From NCBI GenBank assembly GCA_022601315.1, contig JAHZIU010000044.1:1-9107 (forward strand): a stretch of DNA of 9,107 nt, in the 5' to 3' direction. Below are positions 5,626 to 9,107 of the stretch, piece by piece. Every line of letters starts with the position of its first letter. The first letter of the stretch is position 1. The translations under genes and the position numbers were made by a program. Source of the DNA: Betaproteobacteria bacterium. Lineage in GTDB: Bacteria; Pseudomonadota; Gammaproteobacteria; Burkholderiales; Nitrosomonadaceae. Below the pieces are notes generated by a model. The model did not search any database. It was not told the origin of the DNA and saw only the letters and a list, made by a program, of their open reading frames with translations.

Positions 5626-7407
5626 CTAACTCTTGGGCAGGTCTGTTTTGCGTAATCGAATATTCAGCTCTCTGAGTTGTTTTTCATCAACAGTGCCAGG
5701 TGCATGTGTCAGCAGACATTGTGCGCGTTGTGTTTTTGGGAACGCAATGACATCCCGGATGGATTCCGTGCCAGTCATCATGGTCATAATTCGGTCCAGT
5801 CCGAACGCAATACCACCATGAGGTGGCGCGCCATATTGTAGTGCTTCCAGGAGGAAGCTGAATTTTTCTTGTGCTTCTTCTTCTGAAATATTGAGCGCAC
5901 GGAATACCTTGGATTGTATCTCCTGGCGGTGAATACGTACCGAACCGCCGCCAATTTCTGAGCCATTTAGGACCATGTCATAGGCTTTGGATAACGCGCT
6001 GCCGGGTTCAGTTTCCAATAGGTCTTCATGACCATCCGCAGGTGATGTAAAAGGGTGGTGTAGTGCTTGCCAGCGATTTTCTTCTTCATCTCGTTCAAAC
6101 ATGGGGAAATCAACAACCCAGAGTGGTTCCCAATTGTCTTCAGCAAGACCATGTTCATGGCCAATTTTAATGCGTAATGCACCCAGGGCATCATTTACTA
6201 TTTTAGCTTTATCAGCGCCAAAGAATATGAGATCGCCGTCTTGTGCAGCAGTACGGGTTAGAATGGCTTTGATTGTTTCTTCCGTTAAGAATTTCAGAAT
6301 TGGGGATTGCAGGCCTTCCAATCCATCATCCAGTTTGTTGACCTTGATATAAGCAAGCCCTTTTGCGCCATAAATAGCCACAAAGCTGGTGTAATCATCT
6401 ATTTCTTTACGGGTTAATTTGCCGCCATTAGGGATGCATAAGGCAGCTACGCGTCCATTAGGTTTTTCTGCAGCTTCACGGAATACTTTAAACGGTACTT
6501 CCTGCATTACATCCGTTAATTCAACTAATTCCAGTGCGACGCGTAAATCGGGCTTGTCCGTGCCGTATTTAAATATAGCATCGGCATATGTCAGGCGTGG
6601 GAACGGATTGGGTAATTCAATATTGCGGACTGATTTAAACAGATAGCGAATCATTTCTTCCATCAGTGACATGATTTCATTTTCTGCGAGAAAAGATGTT
6701 TCAATATCGATCTGGGTGAATTCAGGTTGTCGATCAGCTCGCAGGTCTTCATCCCGGAAGCAGCGGGCGATTTGATAATAGCGATCAAACCCAGACACCA
6801 TCAACAGTTGTTTGAATAACTGTGGGGATTGCGGTAATGCAAAAAAATGACCTGCATTGACACGGGATGGCACCAGATAATCTCTGGCGCCTTCCGGCGT
6901 GGACTTTGTGAGAATTGGCGTTTCCACATCCAGGAAACCATGTTCATCAAGAAATACACGAACAGCCATGGCTACTTTATGGCGCAGGCGCAGATTGGAT
7001 TGCATCACCGGGCGTCGTAAATCAAGGTAACGGTGTTCCAATCGAACGGACTCGCTAAGATTGTCGTCATCCATTAAGAATGGTGGGGTTAGGGAGGTAT
7101 TAAGAATCTCCATGTCGGCGATTAATACTTCGATTTCACCACTAAACAAAGCAGTATTGACAGTGCCTTCCGGACGATGCCGTACTCTACCTGTTATTTT
7201 CAGGACAAATTCATTACGAATTTTTTCCGCCCGTTGGAAGGTCTCAACATTATCCGGATCACAGACCACCTGTATTAATCCCTCACGATCACGTAAATCA
7301 ATGAAAATTACGCCGCCATGATCGCGACGACGGTGTACCCAGCCATAAAGTGTGATGGTTTGGTCTAGATATTGTGTGTTAATTGCTCCACAGTAATTTG
7401 TACGCAT
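5626..7407 (-). CDS. aspS: Aspartyl-tRNA synthetase, probably non-discriminating
   Basis: A class IIb synthetase that charges tRNA-Asp with aspartate in the cytosol. The product is 593 residues (E. coli 590) with the full bacterial layout: an N-terminal OB-fold anticodon domain (about 1-105, with [20 protein letters not shown]), the catalytic core beginning near 140, class II motif 2 ([21 protein letters not shown], about 215-235), a bacterial GAD insertion in the middle, and motif 3 ([10 protein letters not shown]) near 535. His30 and Gly81 align by my count with His31 and Gly82 of Pseudomonas aeruginosa AspRS. Those two residues are linked to acceptance of tRNA-Asn; discriminating enzymes such as that of E. 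coli have Leu and Lys. This enzyme may therefore also make Asp-tRNA-Asn for GatCAB. The ATG at 7407 lacks a Shine-Dalgarno. It follows fmdB by 46 bases with no promoter evident between, so co-transcription is likely. Confidence 0.97.
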   Translation of the reverse strand: MRTNYCGAINTQYLDQTITLYGWVHRRRDHGGVIFIDLRDREGLIQVVCDPDNVETFQRAEKIRNEFVLKITGRVRHRPEGTVNTALFSGEIEVLIADMEILNTSLTPPFLMDDDNLSESVRLEHRYLDLRRPVMQSNLRLRHKVAMAVRVFLDEHGFLDVETPILTKSTPEGARDYLVPSRVNAGHFFALPQSPQLFKQLLMVSGFDRYYQIARCFRDEDLRADRQPEFTQIDIETSFLAENEIMSLMEEMIRYLFKSVRNIELPNPFPRLTYADAIFKYGTDKPDLRVALELVELTDVMQEVPFKVFREAAEKPNGRVAALCIPNGGKLTRKEIDDYTSFVAIYGAKGLAYIKVNKLDDGLEGLQSPILKFLTEETIKAILTRTAAQDGDLIFFGADKAKIVNDALGALRIKIGHEHGLAEDNWEPLWVVDFPMFERDEEENRWQALHHPFTSPADGHEDLLETEPGSALSKAYDMVLNGSEIGGGSVRIHRQEIQSKVFRALNISEEEAQEKFSFLLEALQYGAPPHGGIAFGLDRIMTMMTGTESIRDVIAFPKTQRAQCLLTHAPGTVDEKQLRELNIRLRKTDLPKS

Positions 7408-7453
7408 ATTATTTTTGAGTCTGGAATTCTTTGTGTTGTTAAAGTTACTTTGG

Positions 7454-7762
7454 TTATTTAGCTGTTGTCGTTGATTCTGTTTTTGTTGAGTTTGTAGTTG
7501 TTGCAGGTGTTGCCTGAGTCGTTTCTGTTTTTGTAGCGGGTTGCGCGGTTTTTTCAGTGGTTGGCTTTGCAGGCTTGTTATTATCCCTAAAATCGGTCAC
7601 ATACCATCCGCTACCTTTTAACTGGAAACCGGCAGCAGAAATCATTTTTTGGTAATTGCTACTGCCGCATACTGGACAAACGACAATGGGTTCGTCACTC
7701 ATTTTTTGAAAATGCTCTTTCTCGGCGCCACATGAATTGCACACATATTCATAAATGGGCAT
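7454..7762 (-). CDS. FmdB-family zinc-ribbon protein
   Basis: Members of this family are small putative regulatory or chaperone-like proteins named after FmdB, a suggested regulator of a methylotroph amidase; their true role is unsettled. The product is 102 residues. The first 60 or so are the conserved domain: [12 protein letters not shown], with Cys8-x2-Cys11 and Cys29-x2-Cys32 forming one zinc ribbon, then the family stretch [15 protein letters not shown]. Residues from about 63 to the end are a low-complexity tail of Thr, Ala, Lys, Gln and Pro with no predicted fold. It heads the transcript leading into aspS and nudB, an arrangement known in Betaproteobacteria. In many relatives I recall a DUF502 membrane-protein gene between fmdB and aspS, and it is absent here. 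The ATG at 7762 is fixed by a strong GGAGGA five bases upstream. Confidence 0.92.
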   Translation of the reverse strand: MPIYEYVCNSCGAEKEHFQKMSDEPIVVCPVCGSSNYQKMISAAGFQLKGSGWYVTDFRDNNKPAKPTTEKTAQPATKTETTQATPATTTNSTKTESTTTAK

Positions 7763-7767
7763 AAGGA

Positions 7768-7773
7768 TCCTCC
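7768..7773 (-). promoter_or_regulatory. Shine-Dalgarno of fmdB
   Basis: GGAGGA on the minus strand, five bases before the ATG at 7762. It is the strongest ribosome site in the window; aspS and nudB behind it have none that I can see. Confidence 0.85.
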
Positions 7774-7799
7774 AATAATACAGAATTGAGAAATCCGTT

Positions 7800-7805
7800 A
7801 TTATA
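7800..7805 (-). promoter_or_regulatory. -10 box of the fmdB-aspS promoter
   Basis: A perfect TATAAT on the minus strand, 37 bases before the fmdB ATG, giving a leader of about 30 bases. The hexamer 17 bases upstream is GAACTT, a poor -35, and there is no extended TG motif. The promoter may need an activator or be moderate in strength. Confidence 0.5.
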
Positions 7806-7893
7806 CCTTACGAACCTTTGATAAGTTCTCCAACCATTATCTGACGAATAAATAATTCGATCATGTGCTTAGACGCCCCAAAAAATCAACTCA

Positions 7894-7984
7894 TCATCCA
7901 AGTAGATCGTCTACATCGCAGAAGAATTTCTTTAGTGCAGTTAAATGTTGTGCTGTAAAATTCTTTCACTGCTTGCATTTGAGT
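7894..7984 (-). mobile_element. Probable remnant of an IS982-type insertion sequence (one end plus transposase start)
   Basis: A minus-strand frame bounded by stops (7966-7968 and 7894-7896) encodes a 23-codon fragment containing ALKKFFCDVDD. IS982-family transposases I recall start with a stretch like FCxVDDFC, so this looks like the beginning of such a gene cut after about 20 codons. The DNA before it, from about 7984, reads ACTCAAATGCAAG. Copy A of the repeat has ACCCAAATGCAAG at the matching point, and IS982 ends usually start with ACCC. No second end, target duplication or further transposase sequence is seen. The motif is short, so the assignment is tentative. Confidence 0.4.
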
Positions 7985-8008
7985 GAGCGCTGAATTTGTA
8001 TAAATGGC
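7950..8008 (-). repeat. Degenerate repeat, copy B (after the manC/algA-type gene)
   Basis: Partner of copy A at 5508-5563. On the minus strand it begins GCCATTT ten bases after the stop of the upstream gene, passes through CTCACTCAAATGCAAG and ends near AATTTTACAGCAC. Shared bases cluster in CTCACYCAAATGCAAG and in the A/T-rich ATTTT part about 15 bases later. Its second half overlaps the proposed IS982-like remnant, which suggests both copies derive from the same mobile element. Confidence 0.45.
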
Positions 8009-8018
8009 TTTTTACAAT

Positions 8019-9107
8019 TTATTGATCACGTCCATACACATCTTCAAATCGCACAATATCATCTTCCCCTAAGTAGGAACCAGACTGCACTTCAATCATT
8101 TCAAGCGGTACACAGCCAGGATTTTCCAAACGATGACGTGTGCCAAGCGGAATAAATGTCGATTCATTCTCTGGTACCAAATAAATATCATCGCCACAGG
8201 TTACTTTGGCTGTACCGCGTACCACAATCCAATGTTCTGCACGATGATGGTGCATTTGTAATGAAAGTGCAGCGCCTGGTTTGACTACAATCCGTTTTAC
8301 CTGGAAGCGTTCGCCAACATCTATACCGTCATACCATCCCCATGGGCGGAACACTTTGCGATGCAAATGACCTTCTGAGCGGCCTTCATATTTTAGGCTA
8401 TCGACAATCTTTTTGACATCTTGTGTGTTGTTTATATGGGCAACTAATATGGCGTCTGGCGTTTCTACGACAACCATGTCTTCAACACCCAGACAAGTGA
8501 CCAAACGACTATCTGATATGGCCAGTGTATTGCTGCAATCATGTAATATCACATCACCTTGTGTGACATTGCCGGCACCATCTTTGGGTAGGACTTTCCA
8601 TAGAGAATCCCATGCGCCGACATCAGACCAACCTGCTGATAATGGAATCACAGCGCCGATTGGTAATTGATTGTCCTTGCCGGCAGCAAGATGTTCCATC
8701 ACGGCATAATCAATTGAATCACTTGGACACTGCTCAAATGTGGTTTTATCAACGCGTCTGAAATCTCCATCTACAGTGCCTTTATCCCAGGCTGAGCGAC
8801 AAGCTGCCAAAATATCAGGCTGGCAGGAACCTATGGCAGATAGCCATACAGAGGCACGCATAATGAATAATCCACTGTTCCAGAGATATGAACCTTCGTC
8901 AAGATAGGTTTGTGCTGTTGCGCTGTCCGGTTTTTCTACAAAGCGAGCAATTTCATAGGCACCTTCTTGACCAAATTTCTCGCCGGACTGAATGTAACCA
9001 TAACCTGTTTCAGGTGTGTCAGGTGTAATGCCAAATGTAACAATTGCACCATCAATGGCCAGTTTCATACCTTTATGTACAGCGTTCTGGAACGTGGCGG
9101 TATCAGC
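8019..9107 (-). CDS. Mannose-1-phosphate guanylyltransferase / mannose-6-phosphate isomerase, 5' end outside window
   Basis: A two-domain enzyme (ManC/AlgA/XanB/CpsB type) that makes GDP-mannose for exopolysaccharide or O-antigen and, in bifunctional members, interconverts fructose-6-P and mannose-6-P. About 362 codons are visible and the frame stays open to the window edge. The ATG at 9068 is internal: the 13 codons before it fit the family, as does VTFGITPDTPETGYGYI after it. Some 110 N-terminal residues with the GGxGxRLWPLSR nucleotide site are therefore missing from view. Visible are FVEKPD (sugar binding), LWNSGLFIM, and the C-terminal type II isomerase cupin: RPWGWYDGID, QMHHHRAEHWIVVRGTAKV with the metal-binding His cluster, and PLGTRHRLENPG. 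The end at GRDQ is normal. A type II isomerase domain supports a bifunctional enzyme. No clear terminator follows; repeat copy B begins ten bases after the stop. Confidence 0.94.
   Translation of the reverse strand, partial: ADTATFQNAVHKGMKLAIDGAIVTFGITPDTPETGYGYIQSGEKFGQEGAYEIARFVEKPDSATAQTYLDEGSYLWNSGLFIMRASVWLSAIGSCQPDILAACRSAWDKGTVDGDFRRVDKTTFEQCPSDSIDYAVMEHLAAGKDNQLPIGAVIPLSAGWSDVGAWDSLWKVLPKDGAGNVTQGDVILHDCSNTLAISDSRLVTCLGVEDMVVVETPDAILVAHINNTQDVKKIVDSLKYEGRSEGHLHRKVFRPWGWYDGIDVGERFQVKRIVVKPGAALSLQMHHHRAEHWIVVRGTAKVTCGDDIYLVPENESTFIPLGTRHRLENPGCVPLEMIEVQSGSYLGEDDIVRFEDVYGRDQ

Noticed and set aside
5633..7321. Several open frames of 60-86 codons inside aspS on both strands
   Set aside because: They overlap a fully conserved synthetase gene, have no ribosome sites and encode no recognisable domains.
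7863..7958. Plus-strand 31-codon frame (MCLDAPKNQLI...) across the IS-like remnant
   Set aside because: No Shine-Dalgarno or promoter; it is the reverse of the frame with the transposase-like motif and shows no known domain.
9066..9068. ATG at 9068 as the start of the GDP-mannose gene
   Set aside because: The frame stays open to the window edge, the preceding codons fit the family, and the N-terminal nucleotide-binding part would be missing.

Overview
The window looks like chromosomal DNA of an AT-rich betaproteobacterium, most probably a Nitrosomonas-type ammonia oxidiser. That reading rests on protein-family resemblance (AspRS, MutY, NudB, ManC/AlgA, Rof) and on the fmdB-aspS-nudB order common in Betaproteobacteria. 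No rRNA or marker gene is present to prove it. Nearly all genes lie on the minus strand and are read from high to low coordinates.

Region 1 (about 28-3375, minus) is a compact four-gene set. In transcription order it holds rof (Rho-binding antiterminator), a shortened AsmA-family membrane protein, mutY (adenine glycosylase) and a 5-formyltetrahydrofolate cyclo-ligase gene. Gaps are 11 and 23 bases, and the last pair overlaps by 8 bases. A sigma70-like promoter and a good Shine-Dalgarno precede rof, so one transcript is likely.

Region 2 (about 3309-5048) is gene-poor. It holds a 43-residue lipoprotein on the plus strand with a clear intrinsic terminator downstream, an unrecognised 101-residue protein on the minus strand, and a 697-base stretch without a credible gene. 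That stretch contains two adjacent, nearly perfect GC-rich hairpins (4849-4938). They could be a structured RNA, a palindromic repeat or a terminator for nudB, and are the least explained feature here.

Region 3 (about 5049-7805, minus) is fmdB (zinc ribbon), aspS and nudB (dihydroneopterin triphosphate pyrophosphatase of folate synthesis). fmdB has a perfect TATAAT and a strong GGAGGA. The AspRS carries the His/Gly pair linked to non-discriminating enzymes, suggesting that Asn-tRNA is made indirectly through GatCAB.

Region 4 (about 7806-9107) holds an intergenic stretch with what looks like the worn end of an IS982-type insertion sequence, then the 3' part of a mannose-1-phosphate guanylyltransferase / mannose-6-phosphate isomerase gene that runs off the window. 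A degenerate repeat of about 55 bases occurs just after this gene and again after aspS, in the same orientation, and may mark old IS ends.

Most of the window is ordinary housekeeping DNA. I did not find a convincing new multi-gene system. The items most worth checking are the paired hairpins, the shortened AsmA protein, the IS-like repeat pair and the two unrecognised small proteins.
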